This document shows positions 7,761 through 15,022 of a stretch of 22,290 nucleotides of DNA, one piece after another. How positions within the stretch are numbered: position 1 is the stretch's first letter; each line of letters opens with the position of its first letter. The DNA is from Paratractidigestivibacter sp003150175. GTDB lineage: Bacteria; Actinomycetota; Coriobacteriia; Coriobacteriales; Atopobiaceae. The notes under the pieces were generated by a model, which was given only the letters and a program-made list of their open reading frames with translations, was not told the origin of the DNA and did not search any database. The stretch lies in the NCBI RefSeq assembly GCF_964283195.1, contig NZ_CAXYLH010000022.1; one strand, 5' to 3'. Position numbers and translations under genes: made by a program.

Positions 7761-8495
7761 ATGCAGTATTCCGCTGAAGTCGAGAATATGTGCCCTGTTA
7801 CCAAGGGCGCGTATCACGGCCCCGCACCCATCCCCGAGGAGGGCAAGTGGGTCCAGGCCAAGGAGATCTCCGACATCTCCGGCCTCACGCACGGTGTGGG
7901 CTGGTGCGCCCCGCAGCAGGGTGCCTGCAAGCTTACGCTTAACGTCAAGGAGGGCGTCATCGAGGAGGCCCTCGTCGAGACCATCGGCTGCTCGGGCATG
8001 ACCCACTCCGCCGCCATGGCCGCCGAGATCCTTCCCGGCAAGACCATCCTCGAGGCCCTGAACACCGACCTCGTCTGCGACGCCATCAACGTCGCCATGC
8101 GCGAGATCTTCCTCCAGATCGTCTACGGCCGCACCCAGACCGCATTCTCCGAGGGCGGCCTGCCCGTCGGCGCTTCCCTCGACGACCTCGGCAAGGGCCT
8201 GCGCTCCCAGGTCGGCACCATGTTCGGCACCAAGGCCAAGGGCGCCCGTTACCTCGAGCTCGCCCAGGGCTACGTCACCCGCATGGCCCTGAACGACAAG
8301 GACGAGATCGTCGCCTTCGAGTTCTTCAACCTCGGCAAGTTCACGGATGCCCTCAAGGCCGGCAAGGCCCCCGAGGAGGCCATCCAGGGCGCCATGGGCC
8401 ACTACGGCCAGTGGGACAACGCCGCCAAGTACATCGACCCGCGTACCGACGAGGAGACCCACTCCGTCGCCAGCACGTTCCCCGTTCACGAGTAG
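7761..8495 (+). CDS. NifU/IscU-like iron-sulfur scaffold-type protein
   Basis: A 244-residue soluble protein with an N-terminal NifU/IscU-like fold. C56 (QQGACKLTL), C77 (IGCSGMTHSAA) and C106 (DLVCDAIN) fall where the three cluster-ligand cysteines of IscU/NifU scaffolds fall. The Asp of the usual CGD ligand motif is missing (CKL instead). Extra cysteines C11 and C49 are present. It is longer than IscU, with about 120 C-terminal residues of unclear function. GGAGAGGAG lies upstream of the ATG. It is followed after 18 bp by the GGGtGRT-family gene, a pairing I recall from other anaerobes and one that suggests a joint role. A Fe-S role is inferred from the fold and cysteines and is not established. 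Confidence 0.75.
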   Translation: MQYSAEVENMCPVTKGAYHGPAPIPEEGKWVQAKEISDISGLTHGVGWCAPQQGACKLTLNVKEGVIEEALVETIGCSGMTHSAAMAAEILPGKTILEALNTDLVCDAINVAMREIFLQIVYGRTQTAFSEGGLPVGASLDDLGKGLRSQVGTMFGTKAKGARYLELAQGYVTRMALNDKDEIVAFEFFNLGKFTDALKAGKAPEEAIQGAMGHYGQWDNAAKYIDPRTDEETHSVASTFPVHE

Positions 8496-8513
8496 AAAGG
8501 GAGGGATATAACA

Positions 8514-9518
8514 ATGGCTGTTACTTTCGAAGGCTACGAGCGCCGCGTCGACAAGATCAACAAGTGTCTCGCCGACAACGGCATCGCCTCCCTCGAGGAT
8601 GCCCTCAAGCTCTGCACCGACAAGGGCTTCAACCCGCGCGAGATCGTCCACAACACCCAGTCCATCGCCTTCCAGAACGCCGAGTGGGCCTACACCCTCG
8701 GCTGCGCCCTGGCCATCAAGAAGGGCGTCAAGTCCGCTTCTGAGGCCGCTTCCGTGATCGGCGAGGGCATCCAGGCCTTCACCGTCCCCGGCTCCGTCGC
8801 TGAGGACCGCAAGGTCGGCCTCGGCCACGGCAACCTCGGCGCCATGCTGCTCTCCGACGACACCGAGTGCTTCGCCTTCCTCGCCGGCCACGAGTCCTTC
8901 GCCGCCGCCGAGGGCGCCATCGGCCTGGCCCTCAACGCCAACAAGGCCCGCCAGAAGCCGCTGCGCGTCATCCTGAACGGCCTCGGCAAGGACGCCGCTC
9001 AGATCATCGCCCGCATCAACGGCTTCACCTACGTGAAGACCCAGTTCGACTACTTCACCGGCGAGCTCAAGGTCGTCGAGACCATCCCCTACTCCGATGG
9101 TCCCCGCGCCGCCGTCAACTGCTACGGCGCCGACGACGTCCGCGAGGGCGTTGCCATCATGTGGCACGAGAACGTCGACATCTCGATCACCGGCAACTCC
9201 ACCAACCCGACGCGCTTCCAGCACCCCGTCGCTGGTACCTACAAGAAGGAGCGCCTCGAGGCCGGCAAGAAGTACTTCTCCGTCGCTTCCGGCGGCGGCA
9301 CCGGCCGCACCCTGCACCCGGACAACATGGGCGCCGGCCCCGCCTCCTACGGCATGACCGACACCATGGGCCGCATGCACTCCGACGCCCAGTTCGCCGG
9401 CTCCTCCTCGGTGCCCGCGCACGTCGACATGATGGGTCTCATCGGCATGGGCAACAACCCGATGGTCGGCGCCACCGTCGCCTGCGCCGTTGCCGTCGAC
9501 GCCGCTCTGAACGCCTAG
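8514..9518 (+). CDS. GGGtGRT-family protein of unknown function
   Basis: A 334-residue soluble protein. The family-defining motif GGGTGRT is at residues 260-266, inside SVASGGGTGRTLHPDNMGAGP. Other conserved-looking features are a Gly-rich segment GLGHGNLGAML (residues 102-112) and a C-terminal MMGLIGMGNNPMVGATVA. There is no signal peptide or membrane segment. The Gly-rich loops suggest nucleotide or cofactor binding, but the biochemical role is unknown to me. AAAGGGAGG precedes the ATG. It is cotranscribed with the scaffold-like gene and ends just before a strong terminator, so the two form a closed transcription unit. Confidence 0.8.
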   Translation: MAVTFEGYERRVDKINKCLADNGIASLEDALKLCTDKGFNPREIVHNTQSIAFQNAEWAYTLGCALAIKKGVKSASEAASVIGEGIQAFTVPGSVAEDRKVGLGHGNLGAMLLSDDTECFAFLAGHESFAAAEGAIGLALNANKARQKPLRVILNGLGKDAAQIIARINGFTYVKTQFDYFTGELKVVETIPYSDGPRAAVNCYGADDVREGVAIMWHENVDISITGNSTNPTRFQHPVAGTYKKERLEAGKKYFSVASGGGTGRTLHPDNMGAGPASYGMTDTMGRMHSDAQFAGSSSVPAHVDMMGLIGMGNNPMVGATVACAVAVDAALNA

Positions 9519-9549
9519 TCCTTCTTCGCATAGGCGAACCAAGGATTGC

Positions 9550-9584
9550 AAGGCCGTCGCCCTTTCGGGCGGCGGCCTTTTTTT
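9550..9584 (+). terminator. Rho-independent terminator of the scaffold/GGGtGRT operon
   Basis: A 13-bp stem (9550-9562 with 9567-9579, one G-U pair) closes a TTTC tetraloop. It runs directly into seven T residues (9578-9584). It ends the plus-strand unit before the convergent ABC transporter operon. On the minus strand there is no matching T-run. Confidence 0.93.
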
Positions 9585-9604
9585 GTGCGGATGGGATTGG
9601 GTTT

Positions 9605-10240
9605 CTACTTGCCGGCGTCTGCCAGCAAGAAGGTCCGGGTGGCCACGCGCGAGACGAGGGCCGGCGAGTGCGAGACGAGGGCAAGCCCCCAGCCGTCGCG
9701 CTCCTGCAGGCTCATGAGCACGTGCCAGAGCTCGGCCTGCGTCACGGCGTCGAGCATGGCCGTGGACTCGTCGGCGATGAGGTAGCGAGGCCGGCACGCA
9801 AGCGCGCGGACCATCGCCAGGCGCATGAGCTCGCCGCCGGACAGCTCGCTCGGCCGGCGCGTGAGCCATTCCTCGCGAGCATCGAAGGCGGAAAGAAGCT
9901 CATCCAGGAGTTCCTCGTCGACACCGGGAACCTCGGACAGGCTCCTTCCCAGGCGCATCCTGGGGTCGAACGCCTGCTCGGGATGCTGCCAAAGGAGCTG
10001 GACCGGGCTCGTGTGGCCGCGAAGGCGCCCCACGGAAACGAGCGGGTCGCCGTCCACGAGGACCTCGCCCGCCGACGGCGGCAAAAACCCGGAGAGCAGC
10101 CGGCAGAGCGTCGTCTTTCCGGTGCCGGAGGGGCCTAAGATGGCCACGCGCTCGCCGGAATTCACCGAGAGGTCGAGGCCGGAGAACAGCTCGCGCCCGC
10201 AAGGATAGGCGAAGCCCAGCCCACGCGCCTGAAGGCTCAT
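9605..10240 (-). CDS. ABC transporter ATPase, OppF/NikE-type (nickel importer)
   Basis: A 211-residue nucleotide-binding subunit. It has Walker A GPSGTGKTT, signature LSGGELMR, Walker B YLIADE and the switch His in VSHSP. It is short for the OppF/NikE group because it lacks the C-terminal oligopeptide-transporter extension with its cysteines. The ATG at 10240 is chosen because it overlaps the stop of the preceding ATPase as ATGA and has GGAGGGGG upstream. It is the last gene of a five-gene importer operon (binding protein, two permeases, two ATPases) that diverges from the larEBC operon, so nickel is the likely cargo. Sequence alone does not separate nickel from dipeptide import. Confidence 0.85.
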   Translation of the reverse strand: MSLQARGLGFAYPCGRELFSGLDLSVNSGERVAILGPSGTGKTTLCRLLSGFLPPSAGEVLVDGDPLVSVGRLRGHTSPVQLLWQHPEQAFDPRMRLGRSLSEVPGVDEELLDELLSAFDAREEWLTRRPSELSGGELMRLAMVRALACRPRYLIADESTAMLDAVTQAELWHVLMSLQERDGWGLALVSHSPALVSRVATRTFLLADAGK

Positions 10241-11226
10241 TCGTCCCCCTCCCCCGCCGCGCCCGCGGCGACGGCGAACTCGTGCCCCGGCATCGCGCGC
10301 CAAAGCGCCCTCGAGAACGGGTGGCGCAGCGTGCCTGCGGAAGCAAAGTTCTCGACTCCCGTCTCCTCGACGATAGTGCCGTCGCTAAACACCGCCACGC
10401 GGTCCGCCACGCGCAGGGCAAGCTCGATATCGTGCGTGATCAGGAGCACGCCGCCGCCCGCATCGGCAAAGCCGCGCAGGTCATCGAGGGCATGGACCGC
10501 CAGGTCGAGGTCGAGCCCGGGCGTCGGCTCATCGGCAATGATGAGCCTCGGCTCGTCCATGAGGGCGCACATGAGGAGCACCCGGCGCGCCATGCCCCCG
10601 GAGAGCTCATGGGGATACATCCGCTCCACCTGGGGATCTAGCCCATAGGCCAAGAAGAGCTCGCGCTGCCGGGCGGCCCGGCGCTCGGCGTCGGCTCGGC
10701 GGGCCTCCCTCGTGGCGCCGCGGGCGGCCCCGCGCACCTGCTCCCCCACGCGCATGAGCGGGTCGAGGTTGCCCACGCCCTGGGGCACAAGCGAGATCCC
10801 GTGGCCCGCGAGCGCGCGCAGCGAGTCGGCATCCTTCTGGGCGCCGTCGAACCATATGCGGCCACGGACCTCCATGTTCTGGTCCCAGCGGCCCATGAGC
10901 GCGTCGGCGAGCACGGTCTTGCCGGAGCCGCTCGCCCCCACCACGGCCAGGATCTCGCCCACGTGAACGCTAAGCGACAGGTCGTGCAGAACTTCGCTGC
11001 GCACGCGACCGGCACGCCAAAAAGGCGCATTCGAGTCGTACATGGTAAAGGAGACGCTCAGGCCCTCGACGCTCAGGAGGTGATGGCCACCCACATGCCG
11101 CGACGCCGCGCCGTGGCTATGGTGATGGTGGGTCTCGCCATCCACGTGCGGGACATCCGGAGCGGCCGCGCGCTCAGGCTCTTGCGACACCGGCATCGCC
11201 TCACCCCTTGTCGGTTTATGTTCCAT
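10237..11226 (-). CDS. ABC transporter ATPase, OppD/NikD-type, with His-rich N-terminus
   Basis: A 329-residue nucleotide-binding subunit. It has Walker A GASGSGKT (residues 97-104), signature LSGGMARR, Walker B LIIADEPTPGLDLD and switch His ITHD. Before the ABC domain is an unusual ~50-residue extension with nine His between residues 27 and 49, including HHHH and a terminal HH pair. OppD/NikD proteins normally begin almost directly with the ABC domain. The extension may bind or buffer incoming Ni(II). The ATG at 11226 has AGGGGG at 5-nt spacing; a GTG two codons upstream is possible. Its stop overlaps the next ATPase start (ATGA). Confidence 0.87.
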   Translation of the reverse strand: MEHKPTRGEAMPVSQEPERAAAPDVPHVDGETHHHHSHGAASRHVGGHHLLSVEGLSVSFTMYDSNAPFWRAGRVRSEVLHDLSLSVHVGEILAVVGASGSGKTVLADALMGRWDQNMEVRGRIWFDGAQKDADSLRALAGHGISLVPQGVGNLDPLMRVGEQVRGAARGATREARRADAERRAARQRELFLAYGLDPQVERMYPHELSGGMARRVLLMCALMDEPRLIIADEPTPGLDLDLAVHALDDLRGFADAGGGVLLITHDIELALRVADRVAVFSDGTIVEETGVENFASAGTLRHPFSRALWRAMPGHEFAVAAGAAGEGDE

Positions 11227-11235
11227 AGCCACCCC

Positions 11236-12147
11236 CTACGCCTGCGTCGAGTCGGGCGCGACCAAGTCGCGCAAAGAAGAACCGAGCCTGTCGAAGACGA
11301 GCACCACGGCCACGAGCGCGAGGCCCGGGAGCACCGCGAGCCACCAGTAGCCCATCGAGAGGTACTGCATCGCCTCGGACAGGATCACCCCGATGGCCGG
11401 CTCGTCCGCGCCGAGGCCGAAGCCGAGGAAGGTGATCGACGCCTCGTGGAGGATCGCGTGCGGGAAGGCGACGACAAGACCCACGATGAGCTGGGGCAGG
11501 ACCGCGGGCATCACGTGCGCGAAGGCGATGCGGGACCTCGAGGCGCCCGCTGCCTGCGCGAGCCGCAGGTAGGGCTGGTCGCGGATCTGGATGGCCTCGG
11601 CGCGAAGGACGCGGGCGAGGCTTCCCCAGTGCGTGAGGGCGACCGCCAGCGTCACGCCCCAGAAGCCACGGCCGAGGCCATAGCTCACGAGGATGAGCAG
11701 CACCATATGGGGCACTCCCATCACCAGGTCGATGAGCCAGCCCACGACGGCGTCCGCCGCCTGTCCGCCGAGTGCCGAGACGAGCGCGAGCACAAGCGCG
11801 ATCGCTCCCGAGCAGACCGATGCTGCAAGGCCCACCCAAACCGAGGTCGAGAGGCCCGTGACCGTGCGGGCGAGCATATCGCGCCCCATCCAGTCGGTCC
11901 CGAACAGATGGGCGAGGCACGGCGCCAGGTTCTTTTGGGCAAAGTCGGTCGCCGTGGCCTGCGGGCGCAGGACGCCCCCGCACACGACGACGAGGAGAAG
12001 CAGCGCGCACGCGGCGACCAGGCGCGCAACCGTCCTCCTGCGGTTTCCCGAGAGCGAGACCTCGGCGGCGTGAAGGATCGGGGGCTGGCGCGACCCTTCC
12101 GCGGCAATGCCGTCGACCGCGCCCACCCAAGCATCGGGGCTACGCAT
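11236..12147 (-). CDS. ABC transporter permease, OppC/NikC-type
   Basis: A 303-residue integral membrane protein of the binding-protein-dependent permease family. It has an N-terminal membrane segment (about residues 40-60) and then a periplasmic-type stretch with the GTDWMGRD motif typical of OppC/NikC/DppC permeases. The core bundle carries the EAA-like coupling loop AAGASRSRIAFAHVMPAVLP, which contacts the ATPases. The ATG at 12147 overlaps the stop of the preceding permease by 8 nt and has GAAGGGGG upstream. It pairs with the NikB-type permease to form the membrane channel of the presumed nickel importer. Confidence 0.86.
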   Translation of the reverse strand: MRSPDAWVGAVDGIAAEGSRQPPILHAAEVSLSGNRRRTVARLVAACALLLLVVVCGGVLRPQATATDFAQKNLAPCLAHLFGTDWMGRDMLARTVTGLSTSVWVGLAASVCSGAIALVLALVSALGGQAADAVVGWLIDLVMGVPHMVLLILVSYGLGRGFWGVTLAVALTHWGSLARVLRAEAIQIRDQPYLRLAQAAGASRSRIAFAHVMPAVLPQLIVGLVVAFPHAILHEASITFLGFGLGADEPAIGVILSEAMQYLSMGYWWLAVLPGLALVAVVLVFDRLGSSLRDLVAPDSTQA

Positions 12148-13174
12148 CGCGCGACCCCCTTCCCTCGCGGATCCTCGGGTCGATGAGGGCGTAGAGCATG
12201 TCCGCGCACGCGTTGCCCGCAAAGACGACGCAAGCAGACACGAGCGCGATCGCCACGAGAAGCGGGGCATCGCCGCCGAGCCCGGCCGTCACGGCCGCCT
12301 GGCCGAGCCCCGGGTACGAGAAGACCTGCTCCACGAGCACCGAGCCTCCGAAGACCTCGCTCACCGACGCGCATTCGATGGTGACGGCGGGGAGCACGAG
12401 GTTGCGCAGGCCGTGGCGAAGGAGCAGCTGCGCGCCCTTCTCGCCCCGACTTCGCGCAAAGCGCGCGTACTCGCTACCCAGGACGTCTATCGTCTTTTGG
12501 CGCGTGTGGAGCGCGATGCCCGGCGCATTGGCAACCCCCAGAACGAGCGCGGGGAGGACGAGGTGATGGAGCTTCTGCGCCCACGAGACCTGCGCCGCGT
12601 CCACGCCTATGGGCACCGAGAAGCCCAAGGGGAACCACCCGAGCCACACCGAGAAGACCATGAGCGCCACGAGGCCGAGCCAAAACGACGGCATCGACGA
12701 GAGCGCGTAGCACACGCAGCAGATCGCCCGGTCGGCTCGGCTCCCCCGCCGCGAGCCGGCGAGCACCCCGAGCGCGAGGCCGAGGACACCCGCGAGCAGC
12801 CAGGCGGACGCCATGAGGGCCGCCGAGTTCGCGAAGCGCTCGCCCACGACCTCCACGACCGGGCGCCCGAAGCGCAGGCTCTGGCCGAAGTCCCCGCGAA
12901 GCGCCGAGGCGGCCCAGTGCGCGTAGCGCGCGGGAAGGGGCGTCGTCGCGCCCCAGTATTCGGCGAGCTGGGCGCGCTGCGCCTCGCTCATCTGTGCGTA
13001 GGCGGCCTGACCGAGGTTCGCCTTCACTGGGTCTATCGGCGAGGCGGCCACCAGGGCAAACGTCGCCATGCTCGTGGCAATGAGCAGCAAGGCGAGCCGC
13101 GCCGCCCGGCCCGCCCAGCGCGGCAGGCGGCGGGTGCCGGGGACGGACGGGCGCATGCGGGCAAAAGCGCTCAC
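12140..13174 (-). CDS. ABC transporter permease, OppB/NikB-type
   Basis: A 344-residue integral membrane protein. It has an N-terminal transmembrane helix (about residues 25-45) and a periplasmic domain in which SPIDPVKANLG and ALRGDFGQSLRFGRPV are typical of OppB/NikB/DppB permeases. The membrane core contains the EAA-type loop RSRGEKGAQLLLRHGLRNL. The start is a GTG at 13174, 1 nt after the binding-protein stop codon, with GGGAG overlapping the end of that gene. The next in-frame ATG (13156) has no ribosome-binding site. Translation is probably coupled along the whole importer operon. Confidence 0.86.
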   Translation of the reverse strand: MSAFARMRPSVPGTRRLPRWAGRAARLALLLIATSMATFALVAASPIDPVKANLGQAAYAQMSEAQRAQLAEYWGATTPLPARYAHWAASALRGDFGQSLRFGRPVVEVVGERFANSAALMASAWLLAGVLGLALGVLAGSRRGSRADRAICCVCYALSSMPSFWLGLVALMVFSVWLGWFPLGFSVPIGVDAAQVSWAQKLHHLVLPALVLGVANAPGIALHTRQKTIDVLGSEYARFARSRGEKGAQLLLRHGLRNLVLPAVTIECASVSEVFGGSVLVEQVFSYPGLGQAAVTAGLGGDAPLLVAIALVSACVVFAGNACADMLYALIDPRIREGRGSRDA

Positions 13175-13175
13175 G

Positions 13176-14819
13176 CTACTCCCAGCTCCAGCGGTCGACG
13201 TTGTTCAGGATCGACCAGCCGTGGCCGTGGGGCTGGAGCTTCTGGCGGGCGACCTTGAGCCCTTCCCGCTTCCAGTACAGGTGGCTCACGTTGGCGAGCC
13301 ACAGCCAGGTCGCGTCGCCCTGCGGGGCCACGCCCGTCTGGCCATCCCACTCGGCCTTCTGCCACAGGGGCCAGGAGTCCTCGACGGTGTCTGCCGCCAG
13401 CGCCTCGTCAAGATACGCGTCCACCTGGGCGTTCTTGTAGCAGGCGTAGTTCATGGTGCCCTTGGAGCTATTGAGCTCGTAGACGTCGGAGGGCGAGTTC
13501 GAGCCCCAGCCCCACATGATGGGGTCGCTGAACTCATGGGGATACAGGTCGTCCCAGCTGCCGCTTCGGGGCGTCACGCGGATGCCCGCCTGGCCGAGCT
13601 GGTCGGCAAGCGCGTACGCCATGGCCTGGCGGACCGAGTCGCCCGCGGCGTAGTAGAGGTCGAAGGCGCAGGCAAGGCCATCGCGCGCGTAGACACCGTC
13701 GTCACCGAGCTTCCAGCCGGCCCCCTCGAGCAGCGCGCGGGCGCGGTCGGGCGCGTAGTCGCAGCGCATGTCCGCGCTCGCCCACGGAAGGCCGTCGCCG
13801 ATGCTGTAGGCCACCGACCCGTGGCCGCCCAGTACGTCGTCGATGATCGCCTGGCGGTCGACCGCGAGGTTTGCGGCCTGACGGACCTCGAGGTTGCAGG
13901 TGACGTCGTTGCCGGCGGGATACGTGTTGGGGCCGTCCTCGCGCTCGGCGCCGGCGGGCACGACGGGCAGTTGCACGCCGCGCGAGTCGACGGTGTCGTA
14001 GGACTCCAGCGTATAGCCGCTCACCTGCTGGTCGGCGAGCGTCGCCGAGGTGTAGGCCATATCCACCTGGCCGGACTTCGCCGCCGCGAGGGCGGCGTCC
14101 TCCTCCATAAAGACGACGACCACGCGCTCGATCTGGGGCTTCTCGCCGTAGTAGGAGGGGCTCACGTCGAGGATGACCTGCTGCCCGCGGTCCCACTGGG
14201 TAAGCACGTAGCGCCCGGAGCCGATGGGCTTTTGGCCGTAGTCGGGGCCGTATGCGTGCTCGGGCACGATGCCCACGACGGCAAGGGTGTACAGAAGCGC
14301 GTTGTAGGGCTTGGAGAGCTTGACGACCAGCGTGGCGTCGTCGGGGGCGGAGGCGTCGTCGACCATGGAGAGGTCGGCCTGCGCGTTCTTCGAGCCGCGG
14401 ATCGTGTTCAGCGTGAAGGCGGCGTCGGAGGCGCGCACGGGCTCGCCGTCGGAGAACTTGGCGTCGTCGCGCAGCTTGAAGGTCCAGGTGAGCTTGTCGT
14501 CGGAGCACTCGTAGGACGTCGCGAGGTCGCACTCGAAGCCCATGTCCTCGGTCGTGTGGATGAGGGTGGACTGGATGAGCGGCTCATGGACGTGCTCGCC
14601 GCAGCCCCAGGCCACGCACGGGTCGAAGCCGGCGTCGGGCTCGTTGGTCGTGCTCATGGCGATGGTCACCTGGCGCGAGGGGTCGACCCCCGAGCCGGAG
14701 GCGGCGGCACCGTCGTCGCCCGCGCCCGCGCTCGAGCACGCCGAGAGCGCAAGCGCGCCGGCGATGCCCGAGCCCGTAAGGAACGACCGTCTGGTCAAGG
14801 CGAGGTCCTTCTTTGCCAT
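13176..14819 (-). CDS. Tat-exported lipoprotein substrate-binding protein of nickel/peptide ABC importer
   Basis: A 547-residue extracytoplasmic solute-binding protein of the NikA/DppA cluster. The N-terminus has a twin-arginine motif (TRRSFLTG, R10-R11), a hydrophobic stretch and a lipobox LSAC with lipidated C28. It should therefore be exported folded by Tat and anchored to the membrane. Possible metal ligands are C73, H76 and H78 in the WGCGEHVHEP segment and H531 and H533 in PHGHGW near the C-terminus. The operon diverges from larEBC, the nickel-cofactor genes, so I infer nickel or a nickel chelate as ligand; peptide binding remains possible. The ATG at 14819 has GAAAGGA upstream; the frame opens further 5' but without a signal peptide. 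Confidence 0.85.
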   Translation of the reverse strand: MAKKDLALTRRSFLTGSGIAGALALSACSSAGAGDDGAAASGSGVDPSRQVTIAMSTTNEPDAGFDPCVAWGCGEHVHEPLIQSTLIHTTEDMGFECDLATSYECSDDKLTWTFKLRDDAKFSDGEPVRASDAAFTLNTIRGSKNAQADLSMVDDASAPDDATLVVKLSKPYNALLYTLAVVGIVPEHAYGPDYGQKPIGSGRYVLTQWDRGQQVILDVSPSYYGEKPQIERVVVVFMEEDAALAAAKSGQVDMAYTSATLADQQVSGYTLESYDTVDSRGVQLPVVPAGAEREDGPNTYPAGNDVTCNLEVRQAANLAVDRQAIIDDVLGGHGSVAYSIGDGLPWASADMRCDYAPDRARALLEGAGWKLGDDGVYARDGLACAFDLYYAAGDSVRQAMAYALADQLGQAGIRVTPRSGSWDDLYPHEFSDPIMWGWGSNSPSDVYELNSSKGTMNYACYKNAQVDAYLDEALAADTVEDSWPLWQKAEWDGQTGVAPQGDATWLWLANVSHLYWKREGLKVARQKLQPHGHGWSILNNVDRWSWE

Positions 14820-14854
14820 CAAACGTCCTTTCAGCCACGTGAATCGTTTTTTCG

Positions 14855-14860
14855 AGTATA
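14855..14860 (-). promoter_or_regulatory. putative -10 of the nickel importer operon
   Basis: TATACT on the minus strand (5 of 6 matches to TATAAT) lies 35 nt upstream of the binding-protein ATG. The hexamer 17 nt further up is a weak -35 (TCATCA). The perfect inverted repeat at 14887-14918 lies just upstream of this promoter. Confidence 0.35.
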
Positions 14861-14886
14861 AGGAGCTGGCGTGCAGATGATGACGA

Positions 14887-14918
14887 TTTCCGAACAAATT
14901 GCACGATATGTTCGGAAA
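14887..14918. promoter_or_regulatory. 10-12-10 inverted repeat, candidate operator in the nik/lar divergent region
   Basis: TTTCCGAACA and TGTTCGGAAA are perfect reverse complements separated by 12 bp, so half-site centres are 22 bp apart, about two helical turns. The site lies between the divergent importer and larE genes. It overlaps the spacer of a weak larE promoter (TTGCAC 14899-14904, 18 bp, TATCCT 14923-14928). This fits an operator for a dimer or dimer-pair regulator such as the TetR-type protein at the end of the lar operon, or a nickel-responsive regulator encoded elsewhere. The regulator's identity is inference. Confidence 0.6.
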
Positions 14919-14936
14919 GATCTATCCTATCCACAA

Positions 14937-14991
14937 GCGTCAAGGCGATAACCAAGGGCTGGGCACAATGCCGCCGGACCTCGCCAGACGC
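14937..14991 (+). promoter_or_regulatory. foldable larE leader RNA
   Basis: GCGTC (14937-14941) pairs with GACGC (14987-14991) and GGCGA (14944-14948) with TCGCC (14981-14985), separated by a 2-by-1 internal loop. Inside, GGC (14957-14959) with GCC (14973-14975) and GGCA (14962-14965) with TGCC (14969-14972) close a CAA triloop. The result is one elongated 55-nt hairpin in the 5' leader, about 20 nt before the AAGGAG of larE. No T-run follows. I do not recognise a known riboswitch family. Confidence 0.35.
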
Positions 14992-15022
14992 GGGGAAGAG
15001 CATCAACCAAGGAGACCAATCC

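Noticed and set aside
7740..9869. A 709-codon open frame on the minus strand, antisense to the scaffold/GGGtGRT operon
   Set aside because: Same shadow effect; it crosses a strong terminator and two well-supported genes and has no recognisable domains.
14887..14918. Calling the inverted repeat a NikR site
   Set aside because: Centre spacing fits, but the half-sites do not resemble GTATGA/TCATAC and no nikR gene is in the window; left as an unassigned operator.
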